DNA from: SIG307 sp964545045
GTDB lineage: Bacteria > Bacillota > Clostridia > Lachnospirales > Lachnospiraceae
Direction: 5' to 3'
Assembly (NCBI GenBank): GCA_964545045.1
Contig: CAZJEN010000012.1
Location: forward strand, 24,963 to 88,962
DNA: 64,000 nt
Under the pieces are notes generated by a model. It was not told the origin of the DNA, did no database searches, and saw nothing but the letters and a program-made list of their open reading frames with translations. Position numbers and translations under genes: made by a program. Positions within the stretch are counted from its first letter, which is position 1; each line of letters begins with the position of its first letter. This document shows, piece by piece, positions 31,030 to 40,561 of this stretch.

Positions 31030-32235
31030 TTAGGCATTCAACATAACCTTTTCGTTGTTAAATACCTTCGTAATCGCAAATATCATCACCAATACACAAA
31101 GGATGTTTCCTCCCATGCTCAAACCGAACTGTACAAGACTTAGCTCGTTAGAAGCAATTGCCTGAATTGCAAGGGAGCTTCCGTAAACCGGAATTGCATA
31201 GGATGTCGTTGCCGGCGCCGTTCCACCCACATTAAACATGGTCAGCATGCCGAGTACAATTACTACCGTATATACCGGTGTTACGTATGCATTTGCTTCC
31301 TTGGCATTCTTTGCAAATACAGAAAGAAGGCAAATAATACTTACATTAAACAACACCAAACTTATCATAACCCCAAGCAACTCAACTACCTGCAATACAG
31401 AGAAAGATACATCTCCCATGCCCATATCTCCCATCATCGGCATTGACACAATCATGGATGTGGCATATACCACAGAAGAAATGGAAGACAATACAGAAAG
31501 ACCAAATAACTTACCGAATACAATGGAGCTTCTCTTTACCGGGCTAAGTAACATGGTAGCCATGGTACCACGCTCTTTCTCACCGGCAATAGCATCCACA
31601 CAAAGCCCCATTGCTCCCGCAAATAACATCAAAATAATCATATACGGCAACATACTTGCAAGCATCAATCCGTTCGCCTTGTCCTCGTTTACAATCACTT
31701 CATCTTCGGTCTGGAATACTGTCAACAAATCAAGGTTACCAAAACGTCCCTGAAGCAAATTGATTTCATACACATCCAACACCATACCGATAAACATGCT
31801 TCTAGCCGCAGTAGAATAATTCATGGTGGAATTATAGCCCAGTTTTACACCCGGAATCGGATCTCCCGCATTCTGATACGCTTCTGCCTTTGTTAAGAAC
31901 TCCTTATCAAACACCACAAACAAATCAGCGTCACCATTTAAAATATCAGCCTTAATCTTCTGTATTTCCTCTGCAGATGCATCTGCTGCCACATATTGAA
32001 TCTCTGCTGCGGCATCATAACCGGTCTGGGCTGCCAGAGCCTTAAAGCCCTCCGGAGCGTTCTGAATATAAGTAACAGAGATATGCTCTTCAATATCACT
32101 CTCCAGTTTACTGGTCATTGCTCCCATCAAACTGTATACACCAACCATAACGATTGCCGGTAAAATAAACAGGGAGAAAATCATCTTCTTATCGCTGAAT
32201 ACGCGCATTATTTCTTTCTTAAATATATCCTTCAT
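31030..32235 (-). CDS. NatB-like ABC-2 permease
   Basis: A 401-aa permease. One helix near the N-terminus (about 20-37) is followed by a large extracytoplasmic domain (about 40-175) and five or six helices from about 190 to 395. AIAGEKERGTMATMLLSPVKR is the conserved motif of NatB/ABC-2 exporters. It begins directly after the ATPase gene with no gap. Family members export Na+, drugs or peptides; no substrate can be read. It lies upstream of the tiny peptide genes and could export or confer immunity to them, but a terminator separates the transcripts. Confidence 0.85.
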   Translation of the reverse strand: MKDIFKKEIMRVFSDKKMIFSLFILPAIVMVGVYSLMGAMTSKLESDIEEHISVTYIQNAPEGFKALAAQTGYDAAAEIQYVAADASAEEIQKIKADILNGDADLFVVFDKEFLTKAEAYQNAGDPIPGVKLGYNSTMNYSTAARSMFIGMVLDVYEINLLQGRFGNLDLLTVFQTEDEVIVNEDKANGLMLASMLPYMIILMLFAGAMGLCVDAIAGEKERGTMATMLLSPVKRSSIVFGKLFGLSVLSSISSVVYATSMIVSMPMMGDMGMGDVSFSVLQVVELLGVMISLVLFNVSIICLLSVFAKNAKEANAYVTPVYTVVIVLGMLTMFNVGGTAPATTSYAIPVYGSSLAIQAIASNELSLVQFGLSMGGNILCVLVMIFAITKVFNNEKVMLNA

Positions 32236-33012
32236 TTACTTTTCCTCCTTGTGATGTTCTCTGTAAAGGTTGAAGAACGCATCCTCTAAGTCCTCGGATT
32301 TCGTCTCCGCCAGAATCTCGGAAAGAGTTCCTTCGGTTACCTTCTTACCGTCAATGATAATACCGATACGGTCACAAAGCTTCTCAGCCTCAGACATAAT
32401 ATGGGTAGAAATAATAACCAGTTTGCCCTCATCGCGAAGCTTCTGTAACAAATCCGTTACGTTTCTTGCGGTAACGATATCAAGGCCGTTGGTCGGCTCA
32501 TCGAAAATAACCACCTTCGGATCATGTACCAAACTTACAGCGATGGATGCTTTCTGTTTCATACCGGTGGAAAGCTCTTCAATTCTCTTATTCTCAAATG
32601 CAGTAATCTCAAAATACTCAAACAGTTCCTTGCGACGCGCCTCAATGGTGGCATCGTCCAAGCCGTGAAGTCTTCCGAAGAACTGGAACAAATACTTCGG
32701 AGAGAAATGCGGGTCTAACTTAATTTCATTGGTCAGAAAGCATATGCTCTCACGTACCTTTGCAGACTGCTTTACGGTATCATAACCGCATACGCTGACA
32801 GAGCCCTCCGTCGGCGTGAGCAACGTTGCAACACAACGAAGCGTGGTAGTCTTACCGGCACCGTTCGGTCCCAACAAGCCGTAAATCTCACCCGGCTTTG
32901 CGACAAGCGAAATATTATTCGCTGCTCTCTTCATGGTTTCTTTGGTCTTCAGCTCTGCCATCTTCTTTTTGCTGAGCTTGTACACTTTGGTCAAATTCTT
33001 AATCTCTATCAT
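32236..33012 (-). CDS. NatA-like ABC transporter ATPase
   Basis: A 258-aa ATP-binding subunit. Walker A GPNGAGKTTTLR, signature LSTGMKQKASIA, Walker B KVVIFDEPTNGLD and switch His in STHIMSEAE are complete. ATG 33012 is chosen since GAAAGGAG stands before it; the longer frame to 33069 has no such site. It pairs with the NatB-like permease that follows at once. The promoter overlaps a near-perfect 24-bp palindrome (33061-33084), so expression is probably repressed by a GntR/YtrA-like regulator not in this window. Confidence 0.92.
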   Translation of the reverse strand: MIEIKNLTKVYKLSKKKMAELKTKETMKRAANNISLVAKPGEIYGLLGPNGAGKTTTLRCVATLLTPTEGSVSVCGYDTVKQSAKVRESICFLTNEIKLDPHFSPKYLFQFFGRLHGLDDATIEARRKELFEYFEITAFENKRIEELSTGMKQKASIAVSLVHDPKVVIFDEPTNGLDIVTARNVTDLLQKLRDEGKLVIISTHIMSEAEKLCDRIGIIIDGKKVTEGTLSEILAETKSEDLEDAFFNLYREHHKEEK

Positions 33013-33060
33013 CCTTATACTCCTTTCATTGACCTTTCTCCCCACTCCCACCGTGCATAT

Positions 33061-33110
33061 ACTGTGCATATCGATATATACAGTATATATACGCAGTTGT
33101 TATTTGTCAA
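33061..33110 (-). promoter_or_regulatory. NatAB promoter with 24-bp palindromic operator
   Basis: Minus-strand TTGACA (33105-33110), a 17-bp spacer and TATACT (33082-33087). The palindrome 33061-33084 has halves ACTGTGCATATC and GATATATACAGT (10 of 12 positions symmetric) and overlaps the -10 box and start site. Confidence 0.7.
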
Positions 33111-33200
33111 GTACTATTTTAAATTTTTTTGAAAAATTTTCAAGATGCCGTAGCGCCGTTTTAACAATCTAAAGAAAATCTTAAGGTTCGTGTAGGCAAA

Positions 33201-33308
33201 GTGAGCATGCGAGCAAACCTCGCGAGCTCACTCACAAGCAATTGCACAGTCATGCGAACGCGCCCACGACAGGTAAAGGGCCTCCGCAGTTTCCTGCGAA
33301 AGCCCTTT
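33201..33308 (-). terminator. Intergenic hairpins, terminator at 33275-33308
   Basis: AAAGGGC..CGCAG pairs with CTGCG..GCCCTTT (33275-33308) and ends the small lipoprotein gene on the minus strand. A second hairpin, GTGAGC/GCTCAC, lies at 33201-33232. Nothing else is seen between 33111 and 33310. Confidence 0.6.
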
Positions 33309-33310
33309 GC

Positions 33311-33541
33311 TTAGTTTCCGTACATCTCTTCCAGTTGTTTATAATTCTCCGATATCGGTTCCAACAATTCTCTGCACTCTTTGCACACACTATACTCACC
33401 CAACATATTCAGGTACATCGTCTTACAATGAGCTTCCTCACCGCACCACTCACAAGTCGTCTTCTTACAGCCGGCAAGCCCTACGGTCATCATCGCCACA
33501 AGTCCTACAAGTACCATTACCCGAAACAGTTTCTTCTTCAT
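33311..33541 (-). CDS. Small lipoprotein with zinc-ribbon-like cysteines, 76 aa
   Basis: A short secreted protein. The signal peptide MKKKLFRVMVLVGLVAMMTV ends in the lipobox GLAGC. The mature part is only about 50 residues and contains CEWC and CKEC with a further Cys and His between them, like a zinc ribbon. ATG 33541 has AGAGGAAAAC ahead; the longer frame to 33616 lacks a site. It lies downstream of clpB in the direction of transcription, 109 bp after its stop. Function unknown. Confidence 0.7.
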   Translation of the reverse strand: MKKKLFRVMVLVGLVAMMTVGLAGCKKTTCEWCGEEAHCKTMYLNMLGEYSVCKECRELLEPISENYKQLEEMYGN

Positions 33542-33649
33542 CAGTTTTCCTCTTTCCCGGTTACAAAACCACAGATTTCGTAACTTCATTATATGATGCA
33601 GGAAATCAATTGTCAAGAAAATACAGTCCCTGTCCCCACCATTTCATAC

Positions 33650-36247
33650 TTATTTCACACTTTCGGATACCCGTGCCACAAGCCCGTTCTCGTCTTTGTC
33701 AATCACAATCGTAGCACCCGGCGCCACTTCATCCGCCAGAATCAACCGCGCACTTAAGGTCTCCACATGCTTTTGCAAATAACGCTTGAGCGGTCTCGCG
33801 CCGTACACCGGATCGTAGGCCTCTTCCATAATATACGCCTTTGCCTCGGTCGTCAGGGCAATGGTAAGCTCCCGTTCCGCGAGACGCCGGTTCAAATCCT
33901 CCAGCAGCAACTCCACAATTCCGCCGATATTGTCCTTTGTCAAAGGCTTGAAGAAAATGATTTCATCCAGGCGGTTCAAGAACTCCGGACGGAAATGTCC
34001 GCGCAGTTCATTGTTCACAAGCTCTCTTGCCCGTTCGCTGATTTCGCCGTCCTCTTCGATTCCCTCCAGCAAATACTGGGAACCGATGTTGGAAGTCATA
34101 ATCAAAATGGTATTCTTAAAGTCTACCGTACGCCCCTGAGAATCGGTAATACGGCCGTCATCCAGCACCTGAAGCAATACGTTGAACACATCCGGGTGAG
34201 CCTTTTCGATTTCATCAAACAGCACCACGGAATACGGCTTTCTGCGCACCGCCTCCGTAAGCTGTCCGCCCTCTTCATACCCCACATAGCCCGGAGGCGC
34301 TCCGATCAAACGGGACACAGAATACTTCTCCATATACTCACTCATATCGATACGCACCATATTGGCTTCGTTATCAAACAGAGACGCCGCCAAAGCTTTT
34401 GCCAGCTCCGTTTTCCCCACGCCCGTCGGTCCTAAGAATAAGAAGGAACCGATTGGCTTTTCCGGGTCTTTGATGCCCGCCTTGGCACGGATAATGGCAT
34501 CCGCCACCTTCTGTACACCCTCATCCTGTCCGATGACTCTGCGGTGCAACTCCTCATCCAAGTGAAGCGTTTTGTTTCGCTCGCTCTCCGTAAGCTTTGC
34601 CACCGGAATCCCGGTCCAGCGGGACACAATCTTCGCGATTTCCTCTTCGCTCACATTCTCATGCACAAGGGTGTGCCCTTCCTTCGCAACTGCCTCTTCC
34701 TCGACAGAAAGTTGCTTCTGCAGTTCCGGAAGTCTGCCGTATTTGAGCTCGGCAGCTTTGTTCAAGTCATATTCCCGCTCTGCCTTTGCAATCTCGTTAT
34801 TTAACTCTTCAATCTGCTCTCTGAGACGCTGTACACGCTCTACAGACGCCTTTTCATTGTCCCACTTTGCCTTCGCCTCGGCAAACCGTTCTCTTTCTTC
34901 CGCCAGTTCTTTCTGCAAAGCTTCCAGACGTTCTTTGCTGATACGGTCGTCCTCTTTCTTTAAGGCCGCCTCCTCAATCTCCATCTGCATAATACGGCGC
35001 TTTACATCATCCAGCTCCGTCGGCATGGAATTCAGCTCCGTCTTAATCAAAGCACAAGCTTCGTCCACCAGATCGATTGCTTTGTCCGGCAGGAAACGGT
35101 CGGAGATGTAACGGTTGGAAAGTACCGCTGCGGATACCAGTGCCGCATCGTTAATACGAACGCCATGGAACACCTCGTAACGCTCCTTCAAACCACGTAA
35201 AATGGAGATGGTATCCTCCACTGTCGGCTCCTCCACCATCACCGGCTGGAATCGGCGTTCCAATGCTGCATCCTTTTCAATATACATGCGGTACTCGTCC
35301 AAAGTCGTTGCACCGATACAGTGAAGCTCACCTCTGGCCAACATGGGCTTTAACATATTGCCCGCATCCATGGCACCGTCGGTCTTTCCGGCTCCTACAA
35401 TAGTATGCAGCTCATCAATAAACAGAATAATCTTTCCGTCACTCTTTTTGACTTCTTCCAAAACCGCCTTTAAGCGTTCCTCAAATTCGCCGCGATACTT
35501 TGCACCGGCTACTAACGCGCCCATATCCAGCGCAAACAGACTCTTATCCTTTAAGCCCTCTGGCACATCGCCTCTCACAATACGCTGGGCAAGGCCTTCC
35601 ACCACAGCCGTCTTACCGACACCCGGCTCACCGATGAGCACCGGATTATTCTTCGTCTTACGGGACAAAATACGAATCACATTACGAATCTCACTGTCTC
35701 TTCCGATGACCGGATCCAGCTTCTGATTCCGGGCACGCTCCACCAAATCATAGCCGTACTTCTCCAATGTATCATAGGTCGCCTCCGGATTATCGGTCAT
35801 TACCTGCTGATTTCCTCGGACTGTTGCAAGAGCCTGCAAGAAGCGTTCTCTCGTGATTCCGAAATCACGGAACAACACCTGCATCTCCTTGGACGCATTT
35901 TTCAGCATAGACAAAAACAAATGCTCCACGGACACATAGGCATCTCCCATGGCCTTTGCCTCATCCTCCGCATAAATCAACACTTTATTCAAATCATTTC
36001 CCACATACACCTGCGCCGCGCCGGACACCTTCACACGCTTCTTAAGAAGCCCCTCTACTTGAGCCGTAAACACCTCCGGTGCAATCTCCATCTTTGTCAA
36101 AAGCTTCGGAATCAGCCCATCACTATCCGTTACCAGTGCATACAACAAATGCTCCTGCGCCAGCTCCTGATGCCCGAAATCATAGGCAAGCTTCTCACAA
36201 GCCTGCACCGCCTGCATAGACTTTTGCGTAAACTTATTAATATTCAT
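33650..36247 (-). CDS. clpB: ClpB protein disaggregase
   Basis: An 865-aa Hsp100 chaperone of normal length. Order: N domain (1-145), first AAA+ module (GEPGVGKTAVVEGLAQ, about 200), coiled-coil middle domain (about 405-525, rich in Glu/Lys/Arg) and second AAA+ module (FLGPTGVGKTELAKALA, about 600) with MSEYMEKYSVSRLIGAPPGYVG. The long middle domain separates it from ClpC and ClpE. It rescues aggregated proteins together with DnaK. Promoter TTGATT-17-TATAGT lies about 80 bp upstream. I looked for a CtsR box or CIRCE element and saw no convincing one. Confidence 0.96.
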   Translation of the reverse strand: MNINKFTQKSMQAVQACEKLAYDFGHQELAQEHLLYALVTDSDGLIPKLLTKMEIAPEVFTAQVEGLLKKRVKVSGAAQVYVGNDLNKVLIYAEDEAKAMGDAYVSVEHLFLSMLKNASKEMQVLFRDFGITRERFLQALATVRGNQQVMTDNPEATYDTLEKYGYDLVERARNQKLDPVIGRDSEIRNVIRILSRKTKNNPVLIGEPGVGKTAVVEGLAQRIVRGDVPEGLKDKSLFALDMGALVAGAKYRGEFEERLKAVLEEVKKSDGKIILFIDELHTIVGAGKTDGAMDAGNMLKPMLARGELHCIGATTLDEYRMYIEKDAALERRFQPVMVEEPTVEDTISILRGLKERYEVFHGVRINDAALVSAAVLSNRYISDRFLPDKAIDLVDEACALIKTELNSMPTELDDVKRRIMQMEIEEAALKKEDDRISKERLEALQKELAEERERFAEAKAKWDNEKASVERVQRLREQIEELNNEIAKAEREYDLNKAAELKYGRLPELQKQLSVEEEAVAKEGHTLVHENVSEEEIAKIVSRWTGIPVAKLTESERNKTLHLDEELHRRVIGQDEGVQKVADAIIRAKAGIKDPEKPIGSFLFLGPTGVGKTELAKALAASLFDNEANMVRIDMSEYMEKYSVSRLIGAPPGYVGYEEGGQLTEAVRRKPYSVVLFDEIEKAHPDVFNVLLQVLDDGRITDSQGRTVDFKNTILIMTSNIGSQYLLEGIEEDGEISERARELVNNELRGHFRPEFLNRLDEIIFFKPLTKDNIGGIVELLLEDLNRRLAERELTIALTTEAKAYIMEEAYDPVYGARPLKRYLQKHVETLSARLILADEVAPGATIVIDKDENGLVARVSESVK

Positions 36248-36475
36248 ACCACATCTCTCCCTTCCGGTTTCTTACAAACCAACACCCATGTTTTAACCTT
36301 GTTTTCTATCTGTTCTATATTGACTATAACACGCTTCCTTTTAAAAATCAAGTACTTATTTTAGAATTTCCATCTTGATACCCTAATATGCTCTGCTCTA
36401 CTACATTTTCGTACCTCTTATTTCTTCTTATTACGTCACATAAAAGACTCACTAACCTCCCTCTTCCTCTCTGTT

Positions 36476-36886
36476 GCTTTTCACAGACTACGCACTTGTG
36501 CGTGGCACTGTCATTTTTTGTGGCGGAACAGGCTTGGGGTTCAAAAGCAACTACTAAAATGCATAGAAAAGAAACATGGTAGAACCTCTGAAATCATCCT
36601 ATCTGCGTAGGATGTTAGACTTTCTTATTGCTTCTATCATAAAATAGCAACGTCCGGACATGGATGTCCGGGCGAGCGTCCCAATAAGACAGGAGGTCGC
36701 ATGGGACCGGTTGCGTCACCACGTCACAAACTTTCCCGAAGCAATTAGAAAGACTTCATCCGAAGCCCATAGATGATGAAGATGTTCTACCATGTTACTT
36801 TTCGTAGTTTTCACACCAGCTTTTGAACCCCAAGCCGTCCCAACACGAACGAAGGGCCACGCACAAGTGCGTAGCCCTTGAAAAGC
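36476..36886 (+). repeat. Structured hairpin element, class I, copy 2
   Basis: A 411-bp element. Outer arms: GCTTTTCA..ACGCACTTGTGCGTGG, GGCTTGGGGTTCAAAAGC and AACATGGTAGAAC pair with their complements near 36770-36886. The arm sequence differs from copies 1 and 3. The core (about 36606-36765) keeps the same folds: GCAAC/GTTGC, CGTCCGGACA-TGGA-TGTCCGGGCG, and GTCCC..GAC-AGGAG-GTC..GGGAC. The last hairpin ends 14 nt from the stop of the permease gene at 36900. The rest of 36248-36475 holds only the clpB promoter. Confidence 0.75.
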
Positions 36887-36899
36887 TCGTATAAAATTG

Positions 36900-37751
36900 T
36901 TAGCCCTTTACAGAACCGAGAGCAACGCCCGCAATAATGTACTTGGACAACAGGAAATACACAACAAAGAGCGGTAATACCGTCAAGGACAAGCCCAGGT
37001 AAATGGAACCCAGCTCCTTTTTGTAAATATCACCCTTTAACAAGCTTACCATCATCGGCATGGTAAACTTCTTGGTCTCCGTCAACAATACGGACGGAAC
37101 AAAGAGTTCGTTCCACTTCTGTACGAAAGCAAAAATCGCCTGAGTTGCGATTGCCGGCTTCATAATCGGAATAACGATACGGTTAAAAGTGAAGAACTCA
37201 CCTGCACCGTCAATACGGGCAGCCTGCACGATTTCCAGCGGCAACGCCGGCTCCATGTACTGCTTCATATAGAATACTACTGCCGGAGAAGCTATCGCCG
37301 GAACAATCAGCGGAAGGAAGCTGTTGTTCAATCCCAGGGAGTACATCATCTGATAGAAACCGATGGACACAATCTGGGACGGAACCATAAGCACTGCCAT
37401 AATAAACGTAAAGAACGCTCTTCTCAGCTTCCATCTGTAAGCAACGATGGAGTACGCTGTCATGGCAGAGAAGTATACGGAAAGCACCGTAGCACCGGTG
37501 GAAATAATCATGGAATTGACAAAACCGGTCATCGCATCAAAGGACTTCGACATAACGATATCCCAGTTCAGCTTAATGTACTTGGACGGTAACAATCCCA
37601 AAGAATTCGCATTAATCTCCGGTGTGGAACGAGTTCCGTTCATAAACATAACCCAGAACGGTAAAATACTTAAAATAGCCAGTAAAATAAGGAAAACATA
37701 AATCCAGAAGTGCGCAACCACAGGACCTACATTATTTTTCTTCTTCGCCAT
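36900..37751 (-). CDS. Carbohydrate ABC transporter permease (MalG type)
   Basis: A 283-aa inner-membrane permease with six helices, of the binding-protein-dependent CUT1 class. The EAA loop reads PLEIVQAARIDGAGEFFTFNRIVIPIMKPA, with the invariant Gly, which docks the ATPase. It overlaps the upstream MalF-type gene by one base. No ATPase gene is present, so a shared MsmK-type ATPase encoded elsewhere must be used, as is common in Firmicutes. The class I element follows directly after the stop. Confidence 0.92.
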   Translation of the reverse strand: MAKKKNNVGPVVAHFWIYVFLILLAILSILPFWVMFMNGTRSTPEINANSLGLLPSKYIKLNWDIVMSKSFDAMTGFVNSMIISTGATVLSVYFSAMTAYSIVAYRWKLRRAFFTFIMAVLMVPSQIVSIGFYQMMYSLGLNNSFLPLIVPAIASPAVVFYMKQYMEPALPLEIVQAARIDGAGEFFTFNRIVIPIMKPAIATQAIFAFVQKWNELFVPSVLLTETKKFTMPMMVSLLKGDIYKKELGSIYLGLSLTVLPLFVVYFLLSKYIIAGVALGSVKG

Positions 37752-38806
37752 TATTGCACACCTCCCTTAACCTTTTCTTCTTTCAACTGCTTTTTAAAGG
37801 CCTTTGTCTGGGCCTTCTCAATCTTGTGCTGAGCAATCTCATCCTTGTCACGAAGCAGGAAGAAGATAACCGCAGCCAATATTGCAATCAATATAAACAT
37901 CAGCATACTCGCTGCAGACGCACGGTTGTACAACTTACCGCCCTGGAAGGACATTTCGTAAATATATACACTCACCGTACGGAAATTACTCCGGACACCA
38001 CCGTTACCGCCAATCATGAACGGAATATCGAACATGGTCATACCACCGATCATACTGGTAACGAGGGTAAAGAGAATAATGGTCTTTAAGTTCGGAAGAG
38101 TTACAAACTTAAACTTCTGCCAACCGTTGGCACCGTCGATATCCGCAGCCTCGAAAAGCTCCGGACTGATACCGAGAATACCGGAAATCAAAATAATCAT
38201 GGTATAACCGTACCACATCCAGAACTGGATAAATGCTACAATGGCACGGGATGCCCATTTCTCGGAGAAGAAGTCTATGTTCTCTTGAATAACGCCCATC
38301 ATACGCAACACATCGTTTACCGGGCCCTTGTTATAGTCAAACAGCTTGGTAAAGAGCATTGCAATGGTTGCCGCCGTAATAATATTCGGCATATAAAACA
38401 ATACCTTAAACAGTCCCTTACCGCGAATCTTGTTACGGGTGTTGGTAAACCATACTGCCAGCAATAAAGCAAGTAATACCTGCGGCACAAAGTTCATGCC
38501 CCAGATAAGAGCGGTATTTCTTAAGCTCTGCCAAAAGTTCGTATCCTGCAGAACGAACTGATAATTTTCCAAAACATTATCCAGGAGTTCAACCTTAACC
38601 GTAGGTTCCATTCCCATCATTTCTTCCTGCGCAATCTGCATCTGCAGCTTGTCAGTCATGTTCGTAAATCCGATTGTAAACGTATAGAAAACCGGATACA
38701 GCATAAAAATCAGGTATGCAATGCAGAACGGAAGTGCAAAGATATACCCCCACTTTGCATAACTAACGCCTTTTTTCTTTTTCAAAGCACTACCTCCAAC
38801 CATCAT
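37751..38806 (-). CDS. Carbohydrate ABC transporter permease (MalF type)
   Basis: A 351-aa permease with six helices and a larger periplasmic-type loop (about 60-110). EAA loop: ELFEAADIDGANGWQKFKFVTLPNLK. A basic N-terminus (LKKKKGVSYAKWG) and a Lys-rich tail face the cytosol. It lies between the binding-protein gene and the MalG-type gene in one operon. A terminator-like hairpin between it and the binding-protein gene should lower its expression relative to that protein. Confidence 0.92.
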   Translation of the reverse strand: MMVGGSALKKKKGVSYAKWGYIFALPFCIAYLIFMLYPVFYTFTIGFTNMTDKLQMQIAQEEMMGMEPTVKVELLDNVLENYQFVLQDTNFWQSLRNTALIWGMNFVPQVLLALLLAVWFTNTRNKIRGKGLFKVLFYMPNIITAATIAMLFTKLFDYNKGPVNDVLRMMGVIQENIDFFSEKWASRAIVAFIQFWMWYGYTMIILISGILGISPELFEAADIDGANGWQKFKFVTLPNLKTIILFTLVTSMIGGMTMFDIPFMIGGNGGVRSNFRTVSVYIYEMSFQGGKLYNRASAASMLMFILIAILAAVIFFLLRDKDEIAQHKIEKAQTKAFKKQLKEEKVKGGVQ

Positions 38807-38854
38807 CCGACAGCAAACCGGAGCTCCGGTCTCCTGCCTTAATTAAGAAAAGAA

Positions 38855-38886
38855 AAGGGGCGGACGGAAAAACCCGTCCGCCTCCT
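38855..38886 (-). terminator. Partial terminator inside the sugar ABC operon
   Basis: GGCGGACGG (38859-38867) pairs with CCGTCCGCC (38874-38882); on the minus strand CCTTTTCTTTTC follows. Read-through would give more binding protein than permease. Confidence 0.65.
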
Positions 38887-38905
38887 TATTGAGCATCTTT
38901 GTAAC

Positions 38906-40279
38906 TTATTCTACAACGATATCTGCATATACAGACTGAACATCAGCCTTAAACTTAGCAATTGCGCCTGCACGGTCAACCTCGCCTGCTACATAAGCAC
39001 GAACAGCCTCTCTCCACTTGGTGTTGATGGTCTCATCGTACTGAGTCATGTTAGCACCGGTAGCGTAGTCACCAGCCGGAACGAAGTAATCGAACATGTT
39101 CTGTCCGCCAAGGATCTCAAGGGAACCGTCAGATACGGACATAACCTTACCGGAAGCTACAGTATCCTTTGCAGTAACGGTCTCCGGATTCTTATCCCAG
39201 TCCTCGGTACCGTTAGCCCACTTGTACTGTAAGCCATCATTGCTAGCATCAAGAGTAATCCACTCGATGATATCAGCAACAACCTGCTTCTTCTCATCGC
39301 TCATCTTCTTAACTGCGTTAGCAGAAGATGCGATGTAGGTACCACCCCAGCAGAAACCTACCGGAGAGTCGGTAACAGCCCAGTCACCATAGGTGCCTTC
39401 GCCTACTGCGGAACCACCACAGTTCGGAGCGATGGTGTAGTTGATTAACCAAGCCGGTCCGAAGAAACCGAAGATCTGCTGCTCGCCTTCGCCCTTCATA
39501 TCAGCATACCAAGCGTCGGTCCAGTCCTGAGTACCGTTGGAGTAACCCTTCTCCTTTAACATCATGGAGATGTCAAGTAATGCTTCTCTCTTCTCATCAA
39601 TAACAAGCTTGCCGTCTACAACCCATGCAGAATCGGAGCTGTTCTCGATTGCGTGCCAGATATCACCGTCACCGGAAATGATACCGTAGCCCTTAGCCTT
39701 TAACTCTTCAGCTGCCTTCCAGAACTGATCCCAGGTCTGAGAACCGCCGCCGAGCTTCTCGGAAACGGTAGCCGGATCATCGGTGCCCCAAACGTCCTTC
39801 GCGATGGAACGACGATAGATGAATGCACCACCGGTTGCCTGATACGGAAGAGCTACTACCTTCTTATCGCTCGGTCTGGTACCAACTTCGGAAGCGTAGG
39901 TAGCGATCTGTGCCTCTTTAAGCTTTGCGGAAGTATCGATACCAAGGTCATCGTAGGTAGCTGCGAAACCAGCTGCATCACCCTGGGTGTACTTCAATAC
40001 GAAAGCTGCCTCTAATGCGTAGAGGTCCGGAGCGGAATCTTCGCTCTTTAACATTTCGTCAAGAGCCGGCTGATAAGCACCATCGGTAGTTGCAACGATG
40101 GTCTCGTCTAAGGTGTAGCCGAGTTCCGGATGGTTATCAAGATATAACTGAACCATCTTACCAACCTCATCGGTGAAGGCCATAAGCTTAATGACCTTGT
40201 CGTCCTTCTTACCGCAGCCTGCAAACATAGTTGCAACCATTGCTACAGAAAGAAGTGCTGCTAATAACTTCTTTTTCAT
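38906..40279 (-). CDS. Extracellular sugar-binding lipoprotein
   Basis: A 457-aa lipoprotein of the CUT1 solute-binding type. The signal peptide ends in MFAGC (C22). The mature protein has the two-lobe pattern with WDQFWKAAEELKAKGYGI and DASNDGLQYKWANG segments. It catches an oligosaccharide at the surface and passes it to the two permeases downstream. Start ATG 40279 has GAGGAGGG ahead; the promoter is TTGCAA-17-TATAAT. Whether the sugar is a xylo-oligosaccharide, as the xylan locus might suggest, cannot be told from the sequence. Confidence 0.92.
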   Translation of the reverse strand: MKKKLLAALLSVAMVATMFAGCGKKDDKVIKLMAFTDEVGKMVQLYLDNHPELGYTLDETIVATTDGAYQPALDEMLKSEDSAPDLYALEAAFVLKYTQGDAAGFAATYDDLGIDTSAKLKEAQIATYASEVGTRPSDKKVVALPYQATGGAFIYRRSIAKDVWGTDDPATVSEKLGGGSQTWDQFWKAAEELKAKGYGIISGDGDIWHAIENSSDSAWVVDGKLVIDEKREALLDISMMLKEKGYSNGTQDWTDAWYADMKGEGEQQIFGFFGPAWLINYTIAPNCGGSAVGEGTYGDWAVTDSPVGFCWGGTYIASSANAVKKMSDEKKQVVADIIEWITLDASNDGLQYKWANGTEDWDKNPETVTAKDTVASGKVMSVSDGSLEILGGQNMFDYFVPAGDYATGANMTQYDETINTKWREAVRAYVAGEVDRAGAIAKFKADVQSVYADIVVE

Positions 40280-40317
40280 AAATTGCCCTCCTCTTAAATT
40301 GAGAAAAAAAATTTTTA

Positions 40318-40434
40318 TAATGTATGTAAAAATACATTATCGAAAGTAATGTGTGCGGTCCGTTGTATCAAAATGCACAATCGGAACCATTTTTAACACG
40401 CTCTTATTATACATCATGATGAACCATTTTGCAA
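40318..40434 (-). promoter_or_regulatory. Promoter and leader inverted repeat of the sugar ABC operon
   Basis: Minus-strand TTGCAA (40429-40434), a 17-bp spacer and TATAAT (40406-40411). In the leader, ATAATGTAT and ATACATTAT (40318-40341) form a 9-bp inverted repeat, either an operator or an RNA hairpin. Confidence 0.6.
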
Positions 40435-40561
40435 TGCCTTTTTGTCTTTTTTTTGCATTTTTCACAATGCATCCCCTTATTTTGTATATTTTCTCTGTTT
40501 TATCAAACATGTTTCGTAGTTTTTCGATAACTGCTCATCTCAGAGAAAACCCTTGTATTTC

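Noticed and set aside
36248..36360. CtsR or CIRCE operator before clpB
   Set aside because: AGTCAATATAGAACAGATAG only weakly resembles a CtsR heptad repeat; no CIRCE inverted repeat is present.
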